Below, one piece after another: positions 47,390 through 59,687 of a stretch of DNA of 64,000 nucleotides; within the stretch, counting starts at the first letter, position 1, and each line of letters opens with the position of its first letter. The notes below the pieces were generated by a model. That model made no database searches. It was not told where the DNA came from and was given only the letters and a program-made list of their open reading frames with translations. Source of the DNA: Clarireedia homoeocarpa (taxonomy: Eukaryota; Ascomycota; Leotiomycetes; Helotiales; Rutstroemiaceae); NCBI GenBank assembly GCA_001465935.1, contig LNKV01000012.1:443302-507301 (forward strand). Direction: 5' to 3'. Made by a program: the position numbers and the translations under genes.

Positions 47390-50300
47390 ATGCGGTACGG
47401 GTACACACTACTCGCCGTTGAGGTTCTTGCCTCCGTTGCTACGGCAGCTCACATCAAACAACGCCAGGTTCGTACACCCTCACCCGTCAATTTCATTTGT
47501 ACCTCTTATCCGCACGTATATGAGTATTCCCCCCACCAAAACATCATTACCAAAATATCAATTGGTTTTGTTTCATTTCATGTGTACAAATTGCATGTAT
47601 TAAAGCAACAAATATCAATCAAATTAGACAAGTCGAGATGAAAAGTCTACTTGATCTTGTCGTTGTTCTCTCAGCGTTAGCTTATGGAACTCCGAAATTA
47701 ATTCTTACACAGTCTTCGAATATCACCACCTACCCTGGTGACGTAGACAATGCTACCGTCAGTGGTGCGCAATTCGGTCAGACGAGTCCGCCTTTCTACC
47801 CTTCGCCGTGGATGAAGCCCAATGTTGTCGGTTGGGAGGAGGCCTATGCGAAAGCTAAGGACTTCGTTTCTCAATTGACTCTTTTGGAGAAAGTCAATTT
47901 GACCACCGGTGTCGGTTGGGAAGGAGAACAATGTGTTGGTCAAGCTGGATCAGTTCCTCGTCTCGGTTTGAGGTCGATGTGTATGCAGGATTCTCCGGTT
48001 GGTGTCCGTGATACGGATTACAACTCGGTGTTCTCCAGTGGCCAGACAGTCGCCGCTTCGTTCGACCGTAGTTTGATGTATGCTCGGGGTTATGCTATGG
48101 GTATGTTCTTCATTTTCTTCTTACCAGTGGATATACCAGTATCCCAACCAATGCTTCGTGGTTGCCTCGGATTTTCCGAGGCTTTTCGACAATTGCTTTC
48201 TGATCAGAAGATGCACTTTTAAACTTAGCCTTGTGCTGAGCTCATGAATCTGCATCCCGCTTGTGACTGTTTCCTGATGAGTTCGTACTGACGATCATTT
48301 ATAGGCCAAGAACATAAAGGAAAGGGTGTCACCGTCCAACTTGGCCCAGTTGCGGGTCCGCTCGGTCGTGCTCCAGAAGGTGGACGTAACTGGGAAGGTT
48401 TCAGTCCCGATCCTGTCTTGACAGGTATTGGTATGGCAGAAACCGTCCGAGGTATTCAAGATGCTGGTGTTATTGCTTGTGCTAAACATTTCATTGGCAA
48501 CGAACAGGTAAATATTTCTGTTCCATGCCTGGTTTTACACATACAGATAGAATCCACCTGACTAACTTTTTCAAAGGAACATTTCCGTCAGTCTGGAGAA
48601 GCCCAAGGTTACGGCTACAACATCACTGAATCTGTTTCATCCAACATCGACGATGTCACTCTGCATGAGCTCTACTTGTGGCCATTTGCCGACGCTGTCC
48701 GCGCTGGTGTTGGTTCTGTTATGTGCAGTTACAATCAAATCAACAACTCCTATGCTTGCCAGAACTCCAAGATGCTCAACAACATCCTCAAAGATGAACT
48801 TGGATTCCAAGGATTCGTTATGAGTGATTGGCAAGCTCAACACACTGGAGCTGCCAGTGCACTTGCAGGATTGGTAAGGTCTTCTTCTTGATGTTGGCCT
48901 AGAATCATCAATACTGACATTACTCGATAGGACATGACCATGCCTGGTGATACCGTATTCAACAGCGGAGAGACTTTCTGGGGAACCAATCTCACATTAG
49001 CTGTCATCAACGGTACAGTTCCTGAATGGAGAATTGATGATATGGCTATGAGAATCATGGCTGCTTACTTCAAGGTCGGTTTGACTTTGGATGAGCCACC
49101 GATCAACTTCGCCTCATGGACTCTCGATACCTACGGACCAATCCACTACGCGGCCAATAAAGGATACCAACAAATCAACTTCCACGTAGATGTCCGTGGT
49201 GATCATGGAGCTTTGATCCGAAAAATCGGCGCACGATCAACTGTCCTTCTTAAGAACACCAACAATGCACTTCCTCTCTCGAAACCCAAGTTCATTGCTG
49301 TCATTGGAGAAGATGCTGGTCCTAACTTGAACGGCCCTAATTCATGCTCTGATAGAGGTTGTGACAACGGTACCCTTGGAATGGTAAGGACTCTATTACT
49401 AATCTCAAAATCTCGCTTCAACTGCTAATGAATCAACAGGCATGGGGTTCTGGTTCCGCAAACTTCCCTTATCTTGTTACCCCTGACAGTGCTCTTCAGG
49501 CTCAAGCAATTCTTGATGGATCAAAATACGAGAGCGTTTTGGACAATTACGCCACCGACCAGATTTCCGCACTTGTCGCGCAAGAATACGTCACAGCGAT
49601 TGTCTTCGTAAACGCTGATTCTGGAGAAGGATATATCAATGTTGATGGAAATGAGGGAGACCGTCAGAATCTAACTCTTTGGCACTCGGGAGATGAGTTG
49701 ATCAAGAACGTCTCTGCCCTGTGCAACAACACAATTGTTGTTATCCACTCAACCGGACCTACTATCGTCACTGAATGGTACGATAGCCCAAACATCACTG
49801 CCATCCTATGGGCAGGTGTACCTGGACAAGAGAGCGGCAACAGTATCACAGATGTTCTCTACGGAAAGGTTAACCCAGCTGCACGTACACCATTCACTTG
49901 GGGTCCTACCAGGGAGAGCTATGGCACCGATCTTCTCTACACCCCTAACAACGGAAACGGAGCACCACAAGACAACTTCGCCGAAGGCGTTTTCATCGAT
50001 TACCGCGGCTTCGATGCTCAAAATGTTACGCCGATCTACGAATTCGGATTCGGTCTTTCGTACACCACATTCGAGTACTCCGACCTAGAAGTCAGTAAAA
50101 CAAACGCAAGTGGCTACCACCCCACAATTGGCACCACGGCCGCCGCTCCAGTTCTTGGAAACTTCTCCACAAACTTGGCTGATTACCTCTTCCCTAACGG
50201 AAGCTTCCCATACGTTTACCAATACATCTACCCATACCTCAACACCACTGACGCCGCCGCCGCCTCCGCCGACCCACTTTACGGTCAGACTGCCGAGGAA

Positions 50301-50681
50301 TTCCTTCCTCCTGGTGCTACTGACGGTTCCCCCCAACCACTCCACCCCGCAGGTGGAGCTCCAGGTGGAAATCCACTGTTGTACGATGTCCTCTACACCG
50401 TCACCGCCAAGATCACCAACACAGGCGATCTCGACGGTGAAGAAGTTCCTCAGCTATACGTCCGTCTCGGTGGACCAAATGATCCTCTCGTTGTTCTCAG
50501 AGGCTTCGAACGTCTCAGCATCAGTGCAGGGGAATCCGCTACTTTCACTGCGGATCTTACCAGAAGAGATTTAAGCAACTGGGATACGGTTGCTCAGAAC
50601 TGGGTTATCACGGATTACCCCAAGACCGTGTATGTGGGATCAAGCTCAAGAAATCTTCCTTTGAGTCAGACTTTGAGTTAG
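47390..50681 (+). CDS. Secreted GH3 beta-glucosidase
   Basis: Exons 47390-47467, 47713-48100, 48305-48507, 48577-48873, 48931-49383 and 49440-50681 give 886 aa. Signal peptide: MRYGYTLLAVEVLASVATAA, then HIKQRQ. The GH3 N-terminal barrel carries LGPVAGPLGRAPEGGRNWEGFSPDP, KHFIGNEQEHFRQ and the nucleophile Asp ~307 in GFVMSDWQAQH. The alpha/beta sandwich follows (GARSTVLLKNTNNALPL, AILWAGVPGQESGNSI, PARTPFTWG), and the fibronectin-III-like domain ends the protein (GEEVPQLYVRLGG, LRGFERLSI). It releases glucose from cellobiose and other beta-glucosides outside the cell. Intron 1 is long (245 nt) and contains an in-frame ATG (47638) with its own hydrophobic leader (MKSLLDLVVVLSALAYG). I prefer 47390 because of the TATA box and the good TTACACAG acceptor; see findings. 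Confidence 0.94.
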
Positions 50682-51842
50682 ATAATATAGTAGATGGATG
50701 GTGTACGGGTATATAATGGCTATTGGAGATTTTCTTTCGGGTACATATTGGTTTCGGGGTATATGAAGGGAACGAACGGTCTCTTCAGGAGGATAAACTG
50801 ACGTTCTTGATGAGTTATGACTATATGCACAACATAATATTATATTATGGTTGGATAGGGAGAAAAGAAGAGGAGGAAGAAGAGCCACTTTTCAGCGGTT
50901 AATGTGAGAGATAGTAATTACTTGTATTGGTAATCGAATAGAGCTATCGCTAGCCTAGGGTTAACGAGAAAGTAATTCATATTATATGGTGCCGTAGTAA
51001 AATTTCAGCCACCACGTTCTAGCCTAATAGTTAATGGACTGGATGCTTCGTAGGTTGCTAACTGACACTAAAAGTAATTCTCTACAGTAGAGACTCTGTA
51101 TTGTAGCTTGCTATGGCCTGATAAATCTCGAAGGGTAGTCTCGAAAGTATGTATGTATATGATCTTGACAATGTTTGACTCTAGCTAGTGTAGTACTCTG
51201 TAGTCAATTCGCAGATCGTGGGTATCAATCCTGGGTGCTCTGTGATTTTGGCAAGGCTGCTGGCCTGGTCAACATTGAATTAAAGTCCCACTCAATGTGC
51301 ACTGAATTTGGACGCCAACAGGGTTGATGTGGAACTTGCGAGTAATGTAAGTTGGACTTAGGGGCTCGGTAGTTGTGGTTCTCGAGGGAGTGGCAATCCT
51401 TATGAGTCAATATTTGTCGGATAAGGTGAATCACACCCGTACTGGCTACAGGGCCGATGTCGAGTATGTCAAGCACAGAGGGCCACAATACAGACCCAGG
51501 CACCGTGTTTCTATTACTGTCTATGTTGACCGTGGCAAATTTGGATTTTATATTTGATTAAAAGGGCTCATTATTACCAAATACGTACTGTCCAAGTAAC
51601 TGGAATGCCACCTTAGATCTCCCCACTCGCTAATCTGAGACTTGGCCGGTTAGTAGGGGTCAATGAGCACCGGGGAGACTAAGATACAGTACCCGGACCC
51701 AGTAGACCTTCTATTGACATCATAGACTCCTTTCCTTTCATCAACGAAAAAGAAAAACAAAAGATGCACAGTCGCTGAACGTGGTGTTGTCTTAACTACC
51801 AGCGCGCGATACATATTATTCGGATCAGATAACCCGCCCAAC
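50682..51842. other. Intergenic region upstream of the photolyase gene
   Basis: Tandem arrangement of GH3 and photolyase genes, both plus. No coding frame or repeat of note was seen in 1.2 kb; light-responsive elements could not be assigned by eye. Confidence 0.5.
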
Positions 51843-53837
51843 ATGGTGAAACCAAGAGTAATCTACTGGTTCCGAACCGATCTCCGTCTCCACGATTCTC
51901 CTGCCCTTCAAGCAGCACTCGACCTTAATCCCGAAGTCTTATATCCCATCTGGACATGGGATCCACATTATGTGTATCGAGCTCGAGTTGGTGTAAATCG
52001 TTGGCAATTCCTGTAAGCACAGTGCCGTGTTCCATCACATGAAAGTCATGCGTGCGTACTGACAGGAAAATACAGCATCGATTGTCAGAATGATCTCTCT
52101 CAATCTTTGACCAAGCTCAATGCCAAACAAAAGCTTCTGCTCATTCGCGAAGCCCCGCAGACTCTCTTCCCTAAGCTTTTCAAAGCTTGGAAAATAACTC
52201 ATCTTGTGTTTGAGAAGGATACAGATGCGTATGCAAAGGATCGTGATGCGGATATCATATCGGCTGCGGAAAAGTCAGCTGTGGAGGTGATTGTCAAATC
52301 AGGTCGCACGCTCTGGGATAGCGACGAGCTGGTCAGGAAGAATGAGGGGAAGCCTACTATGAGTATAAGTATCGTGCAGACACTTGGTCCGAAGATTGGT
52401 AAAGTTCCCAGGCCAATTCCAGCGCCGACTTCCCTTCCGGATCCCGGTGATACCAACCTCGATTTTGAGCAGGTACTTCCAGAACAGACACCTGATCTGA
52501 ATCAACCAGCGAGGGAAAACGGTCCGGATAAATCATACTCGCAACTCGCTGGTCCTAAAAATGACTTCGCCGTACCCACCCTTGCTGAACTAGGTTTCCC
52601 ACCCGCAACGACCCCTCACCGCGGGGGCGAGACTATTGCCCTCTCAACCCTCGCCTCTCTCCTCAGTAACCCCAAATACATTGCAACTTTCGAGAAGCCC
52701 AAAACAGCCCCAACAGAATTCTCCCCCCAATCCACCACCCTACTCTCTCCACACCTCCATTTCGGCTCCCTCGGCATCCGCGAATATTACTGGCGCGTAC
52801 AAGACCTCCTCTCCACCTACCCCGGCGGCAAAACCTCCCAACCGCCCGTCTCCCTCATCGGGCAGCTACTCTTCCGCGACATGTATTTCGGCGCGCAAGC
52901 CGCCCTCGGCTACAAATTCGCCTCTACACTCGACAACCCCCACTGTCGCTTCATCCCCTGGCACCTGCGCTCTCCCGTTCCGGAATCGCGCCTCACAAGC
53001 CCCCAAACACGCGAAGAGAAATGGCTCTACAGGTGGAAATACGGCCTTACAGGCTTCCCTTTCATCGACGCCCTCATGCGGCAGCTCCGCCAAGAAGGCT
53101 GGATTCACCATCTCGGCCGGCACGCCGTCGCCTGTTTCCTCACTCGTGGGGGGTGCTACATTTCGTGGGAACGTGGGCTGGAAGTCTTCGAGGAGTGGCT
53201 CCTGGACCACGAGACGGCGTGTAATGTGGGGAATTGGCAGTGGTTGAGCTGCACGGCTTTCTACGCTATGTATTATCGTATGTATAGTCCGGTGGCGTTT
53301 GGCAGGGGCTGGGATAAGGAAGGGGCGTTTGTGAAGAGGTATGTCCCGGAACTGAGGGGGCTGGGGGAGAAGTGGATTTATGAGCCTTGGAAGGCGCCGG
53401 TGGGGGAGTTGAGGAGGGCGGGGGTGAGGGTTGAGGGTGATGGGATGGGTGAGGGAAATAGGGAGGGGAACGGGAAGGAGATGGTGTATCCGGCGCCGAT
53501 GTTTGATTTTGCGGAGAGGAGGTCGATTTGTTTGGAGGCGATGAAGACGGCGTATAAAGTGGGTTTGTATGGGGATGATGGGAGGTTGAAGACAGGGGAG
53601 TGGAGGGAATTGTTTGGAGATGGAGAGGAGGGGGTTAGAGAGGGTGGAGTAGATGTCGAAGGTAGTGAGGATAGGAACAAAGATGAAACAGTCGAGGAAG
53701 ATGGCAGAGGTGCAGCTGATAGAGGAGGCGAGGGTGAAGGGGAGAATGCGGAGAGGAAGGTGAAAGGGAAGAGGAAGGGGGGAGTGGCGAAGGATCAGGG
53801 GACGCTTGATGGACATTTCAAGAAGATGAAGAAGTGA
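51843..53837 (+). CDS. (6-4) photolyase / animal-type cryptochrome
   Basis: Exons 51843-52012 and 52076-53837 give 643 aa. The N-terminal Rossmann domain starts VIYWFRTDLRLHDSPAL. The FAD-binding domain holds LSPHLHFGSLGIREYYW, GQLLFRDMYF, FPFIDALMRQLRQEGWIHHLGRHAVACFLTRG and WEEW-like EVFEEWLLDHETACNVGNWQWLSCTAFY. HHLGRH (~401-406) matches the HHLARH motif with the paired catalytic histidines of (6-4) photolyases. The enzyme uses FADH- and light to repair UV (6-4) pyrimidine photoproducts; some relatives act as blue-light sensors. After ~500 there is a long Gly/Glu/Arg-rich extension with KRKGG-type basic patches, ending QGTLDGHFKKMKK, which resembles a PCNA-binding PIP box. Base composition turns sharply G/A-rich in this tail. 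Repair class is well supported; signalling is unknown. Confidence 0.93.
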
Positions 53838-54486
53838 GGTACATGCAAGTGTAGAGCTTTGCGAGGTGATTCGTGGGGTTTGAAGTGAGGAGATGATATG
53901 GTGATTGCGGAGGGCAAATGTTAGATCTACTTACTGATGGGGATGACGATCGATCATTATATCTAATTTCCAATGAAAGAAGAACCGTGGGTACTTTAGC
54001 ATATGAAATATAAGCAAATCAGAGAGGGAAAGAAATAAGAGAGTGCATGGATGATGACAAGATGAAGGCCATACAACTCTCGAGCTCCTGAGGTGGTTAA
54101 ACCCTCTGAAATAGAGGGCAAACATCTGTTGAGGTATGTGTATGGCAGTACTACAAATAACCAAATTATACGCCGAAGGACTGCGAAGGGGAGAGAGTAA
54201 TTCTGATCTAAAGAACATGCAGGAAGACTCTAAGTTGAGGACGTAATGAAGAACCTTAGTAAAATTCTAGATACACGCTGCTAACGAAGTATATCTCGCT
54301 GACGTTCTTGCCTACCTTCGCCCAATGCTAACCGCATATCATAACGCCTATGTAAATGCAACCGAGCAAGCTTTTCCTGTCCTTTCTAAACTGTCCGCTA
54401 GTGAAAACGCTGATGGGTATCTGTTTATCTATCCTTTTGAAACTCCGCACAAAACTATGCACACCAAAATCCTAACAGAAGATACT
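53838..54486. other. Convergent intergenic region
   Basis: Between the 3' ends of the photolyase gene and the 326-aa protein gene. An ACGAAGTA octamer occurs at 54284-54291. No gene seen. Confidence 0.5.
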
Positions 54487-55467
54487 TTACTCAGCTGAGT
54501 ATGGAGGCGGCGGATCATCGTGATTCTCAATATTATTGCAACCTGCCCCGTCCAAACCTCCAACCAAATTACACCGACGTGTCATCGGACGGAGCGGCGG
54601 AGAAGTTCTCAAAACTGCATCAGCACTACCCTGCTGTTCTCCCTGTTCTCCCTCTCCTTCTCCAGCAACCCACCGGTTTTCTTCCCACACTAAAAGCTGC
54701 CCCCTTTCCCTCCGCTTCGCCACGACCGAGACCAAATTCTCTCTCCTCTCGCTCGGCTTCAACGTTCTCCAACTCTTATAAACCTCATACAGTTCCCTGG
54801 TGTTCTCTTCCCACGGTCTCATATCCACCCGCCTCTCTGTCTGCCAAACCAGATCATCAACCACACTCAATCTCAGACATTCATCGTGCCAAAAGGTAAG
54901 AAAAATTACTACTTTTCGTCGAACCAGCGTATTGACAACCTTCGTATCTCTCGAAAAGTGACTCGTGATACCTTCCACATTGACTGTCGGGCTATGCGGG
55001 TGCCGTGGAATGGGGTGTACCGGCGAAGGCGCCGGGAGTATGATTTTGTTAGCGATAAGCACTTCGTGGATATGCCGTGAGGAAGCCTCGCATCTGGCGA
55101 GGCCGGCAACGAAGAATGCAAGCTCGCCTAGATAGCGGGGATGTGGGAGAGTGTGCTGGTATTCCCAGACGCGGTCGGCGACGGGAACGGAGATTTCGAG
55201 ACTGTGGGCTGCGTCGAGGGTGACTTGCGCAAAGTGTCGGCTGTTGAATAAGACTACTAGTTGGAATGCTGGGAGTAGATCAAGCATGATGGGTTTTGCC
55301 TGGTAAAGATAGCAGTAAAGTGCATGTAGCTGATCTGATTGGTATAATGGTACGAGTATGGATGTGGATAGGTAGTACAAGGGTTCAATAATCATATTCA
55401 TGTGAGTGGTTGTTTCAAGAATGGGGAAGAGACCTCGAATGAGGTCAAAGAAACCGAACGTATACAT
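54487..55467 (-). CDS. Unknown 326-aa protein ending in a PPPPY motif
   Basis: Single exon, ATG at 55467 (MYTFGFFDLIRGLFPILE). I do not recognise the family. Residues 1-110 are hydrophobic and helical without a clean transmembrane segment (IIEPLYYLSTSILVPLY, LLPAFQLVVLFNSRHFAQVTL). The middle (~110-250) is a mixed helical region with VVDDLVWQTERRVDMRPWEENTRELYEVYKSW. The last ~60 residues are Gly/Glu/Gln-rich and disordered, ending DDPPPPYSAE. PPxY motifs bind WW domains of Nedd4/Rsp5-type ubiquitin ligases, so it may be a ligase substrate or adaptor; that is inference from a four-residue pattern. Codon use and the long uninterrupted frame support a real gene. It converges on the photolyase gene, 649 bp apart. 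Confidence 0.7.
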   Translation of the reverse strand: MYTFGFFDLIRGLFPILETTTHMNMIIEPLYYLSTSILVPLYQSDQLHALYCYLYQAKPIMLDLLPAFQLVVLFNSRHFAQVTLDAAHSLEISVPVADRVWEYQHTLPHPRYLGELAFFVAGLARCEASSRHIHEVLIANKIILPAPSPVHPIPRHPHSPTVNVEGITSHFSRDTKVVNTLVRRKVVIFLTFWHDECLRLSVVDDLVWQTERRVDMRPWEENTRELYEVYKSWRTLKPSERRENLVSVVAKRRERGQLLVWEENRWVAGEGEGEQGEQQGSADAVLRTSPPLRPMTRRCNLVGGLDGAGCNNIENHDDPPPPYSAE

Positions 55468-58400
55468 CTTACTCGTCGTTGCACTTGCTTGAACTGTATC
55501 AGCTCATGCACTTTCTGTATATGCTGAATTTTGCAATTGGCTTGGCAGGAGCAAGACGGAAAAACGAGGCCTGACCCTCCCCGCTTTTTGACCCCGTCGC
55601 CTCGCCTCGTAAGCCATTTTGAGGAAGCCGCAAATCCGTCGCAGGATTTGTGAGATTGGGTCACGAAAAGGTCACTTGAACACTTGCTCGTGATATCCCA
55701 GGCGGCCTCGTAAGAGGTTATCGCTCGGCGCCGTATTGACTGGAAGGCGTTGACTTGAAGGGATCTTGCGAGTATCAACAAGATGCGGTATCTTCGCATG
55801 ACCGAGGTACAGTAGGTAGATGTGTTGTGTCCACTTGAAGCTTTCTCGCCAATCCTCTCCATCGTGGCGATATCTTCAACAGAAGAATACGTACTTCAAT
55901 ATATTTGTCTGGATGTCATTGCTCGAAGGTTAAAAGAAAGGCCTTGTTTCATGAATTGTTCATTTTGCACTGCCACTGCGGCAAGAGCATCGTTCAACCT
56001 GTCGTCTGTGATGAGATATACCAAGTATTTTATGCCCCAACGATCTTTTATGCATTTCGCCTCATGACAGCGACTATTTTCAGCTCTCCTAGGATACATC
56101 TGCCACGTTGAACGAGTTGTGCAAAAAAGAAAGTGGAAATACCGGTACGGAGGTATTATTGTAGTTCCTGCACTGACTCAACGCGAAAAACACGCCATAT
56201 CTTGATATCGCAAAAGATTTTCATCCTATCCATGGCACGATTGCGAATCGTGCATATCTCGAAGCCTGATATAGACAGGGATGAGAGGGGATGAGAGGGG
56301 ATGGTGAGAGACTCGGACGACAGGTTCAGTGAATAGTTTTCTTTGAAACTTGAAACAGAACAAAAAAGGAAAGAAAATTGCCGGACGATAGATGCTGATA
56401 TGGGTGCCGAAATCGTAGATCACATCATGCTGGCATCCATTTCTTCTGGACGAATGTACGAATGTACGACGTTCCCTCCCAAAAAGCACCAGAAAACCGA
56501 AAGCCGATATCATGCGTCACACTGCGTCTGTGTCCACGGTCGCATGGCTTTTGATAGGTACGAGTCAGTGCATCTAAGCGCGTAGGTAAAGTCACCTGTC
56601 CTACTTGTGTCCCTTGCTCGGGTTGCGTCTCTCTCTCTCGGGCAGCATTGGGGATATTGTAACTTGCAAGGCTACGGCTCCGTTCGTAAAGCAGTGGATA
56701 GAAGCGCTTCGATGCGGGCAAGGACATACGCATGGAATGGGCTCATTGAATGCTCACCGTAAGATAGCCGAGAGTATATCCTTGTGATCTTGCTCCACGA
56801 AGTTCCATGGGTTGACGTCGATGAATAGATAGATATTCCTCAACACGCTGGATGCTTCCAAACCCTGAAAGTCACGGGAGCCAGCCGGGCGGAAGGACAT
56901 AATGGCTAGCTTGTGATTATCGGGCTTCCGAGGCTTTCAAGACTGGGATGAAGCTGTGGATGTAGGAAGAGGTGTGCGTAGAATGTGCATACATACGGAT
57001 GTGGAGGTGCGATGCGAATGATGATAGTGGATGGTTGCATGCAGAGCCAAAGCCTTACTTCGTACAAGTTGGCAGACTTGCTCGCGATGAGTCTGAGTGC
57101 ATATCCTCTTCTTCCGCTGCCCGCTGCCCACTGCCCACTGCTTAGCTGTAACCCTGTCGAGCTTTGTCTCGTTTTCGGACTTGCCCGTTGATTTGCACAG
57201 CGAAAAACACGAAAAACACGCCCTGTGGCGGTGCAAAAGAATACAATCATCTACGAAAGTACGCCCGGAGAACGGGGACTGAATTCGGTAAACTAAGCAC
57301 TGTCTATTAATAGCTGTATGTGGAATCGCCCAAACTTCTCCATGCTCGCCACAGAACGCGTACACCGAGAACGAGAGCGTGGATATTCTGCAATAGTATG
57401 TGAGTATTATGTACTCCTCCGAGGTTCATGCTGTCAACTGTCTGTATTGCAGGAAAACTGGGCTTCCGTGCCCTCTTCTCCCCTCTCCCCCTCCCCTCCA
57501 CAGCAGCACGAAATAGGAGCAATAAGCTTTTACAAGTAACATAATCCTACCCGTTATGGATTCTTGTAGATAGATACCTGAGTAGGTTTAGACGATGTGG
57601 TTGCTACTCCTTGTCAAAAGAGAAAGCCGTTCAACCCACCATGAACGAATCAGAAGCCAGAAACGACATTTGACAGCGACGCTACTTTTCCAGCCGGGAT
57701 ATGCATTTTCGACATTTGTCAACCACAGGCTCAGATTTTTTCTCCTCAATGGATCTAGTGATCAATTGAGAGACTTATTTTCTTTGCCCTTCGTACTAAA
57801 AAACCGTCCGTCTTACCCCATGGAAAACTTACCAAAGTCGATTCATGCAGGGGAGTCCAATTTTGGCATTATTGATGAGATAGGTTCGATATCCGGCCGC
57901 CTGTGCCCGAGTCTGAGACTCCTGATGCCATAGTCGACGCGGAGCTTCAGAATGGCTCTTTCGAGGGTGAGGAAAGGGGATGAGCTCATGTCGACCACAT
58001 TGACAAGTCCCATCGTGGTGATATTTTGCTCTTCACGATGGGTGTGTGAGTGAGATGTTTCATAAGGTTGACGCAACCATATAACCGTACTGTCATTCTG
58101 TATGCGCTGAATATGCATTGTGCTGTGATGAAGGCTGCATGGTGTAGGCCTGGGGGCTTTCTGATGCAAGTCATATCGTCGGTCGACCGGTCTTATCCTC
58201 GGTTGCTAATGCGGCTTGCGCGCGAATAAAGCCGATGAGGATATTTGTCTTTTTGACATGGAGGCGCCAGGTCCTAAGGTGCAGGGCACGGTAGAATATA
58301 GCAAGGTGAGATAGGTTTTACAATACTAGGACGAGTCCGTAGGAGCCGGATGGTATTGTAACCTCTCAGGACGTGCACGTCGCAAGGACGGAACAGTAGG

Positions 58401-59616
58401 TAGGAAAGCGTGGGATGGTAAAATGAGCGTCATGGGCTACCCATCAAAAGAGTCGCCATAATACAGCACGGTAATGATGGATCTTCAGCCTTTCCAAGGT
58501 TCTCGCCTCAAAGTGGAAACAGAGTTCTAATACGACACCGGATTTGGGGATCATGACTGGGGAGTTTTGGGGAAGGTCCCAACGTTGTAATTTCGATATA
58601 TCTTGTGCTCTTGGGCTGATTGGATTCCCGCCGCGTATATTACAATTTGATTGATGACCTTCCCAAATGACCATTAATTGATTGACATAATATAGCTATC
58701 CGGAATACTGCAAAACGGCACGATTACTTGATACTGCATTGCATGTCCTAGACTTCTTCTCTCTTAGATAGAATATTGAATCGAGTTGAGATATCAAAGC
58801 GATATCAGTCAGGAATCTGGGTACGGTCCACTAACCCGTATCCCATTATTTCCCCGACCGTGGCGGGTAATCGTCAGAACCCACTGCCACTCCCAATGTC
58901 ACTGCAGATCTCGTCTTGTACACTTCATTCTGACGAATATCTCTGTTTTGCACAGATCTCCGCTTTGTAGTACTACCGGACGCCGCATGGAACGTTGGAT
59001 GCACATGGCTATGTTATTCGGCACTACAATCCTCTGCCATTCCCGCCATCAAATTCATCCGATTAATCATATTCTTCTAGACACACGGTACGTTACTGTA
59101 TTTTTTATTATTTGTCTCTCGGCGATGCTAGGCTGTGTAGTACGGCCGTGCATGCATGATTCTACCTAGGTCTACCTAGGTCTTTACTGAAAGAGGGTGT
59201 TGTTAGTGGCTAAATGCATTCTTGCTCCACGATACTGGGAACAGAAAATGCAAGATTTCTGCACCTTTTCAGCTGCAATGGTAACTGAAAGTGGGTAAGT
59301 CTGAATTTTCCTCCTGCCGGTATACTGTAAGGTTCTATAGATATCTTACTACTAGGTAAAAATGTATGGGTTGTAATACTGTGCATGTGGCCACTGAACA
59401 TCATTTGCTTCTTTCTTTTTACAGTGTCATGCATGCAGAGGGAGTTGCATGATACCTAATGCAGATGCAGCACTGCCCCAGCTACCTGTTACTGCCCTTT
59501 CCGAGTCTTCCCAGTAGCTCTGCGTAATTGTACGGAGAACTGTGCTCACTCGCTGCATAGCTATCTATGCCCGGAGTGGTAACTCTGCCACTGTTGAGTA
59601 CGGGTACGGCTATGGA

Positions 59617-59678
59617 CTGTGGGTTGTGGGTTGTGGATTGCAGCTTGTGGGTTGTGGGTTGTAGGTTGTGGGTTGTGG
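59617..59678. repeat. G-rich GGGTTGT array
   Basis: About eight diverging units of GGGTTGT or GGTTGTG with one interruption. Repeated GGG tracts separated by TTGT loops could form a G-quadruplex. Confidence 0.85.
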
Positions 59679-59687
59679 CTACTGTGA

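Noticed and set aside
52866..53816. 316-codon minus-strand frame opposite the photolyase
   Set aside because: Antisense shadow of a GC-rich coding exon; no independent signals.
56232..56251. Inverted repeat GCACGATT-GCG-AATCGTGC
   Set aside because: A neat short hairpin, but isolated, with no T-run or neighbouring gene end to give it a role; likely chance.
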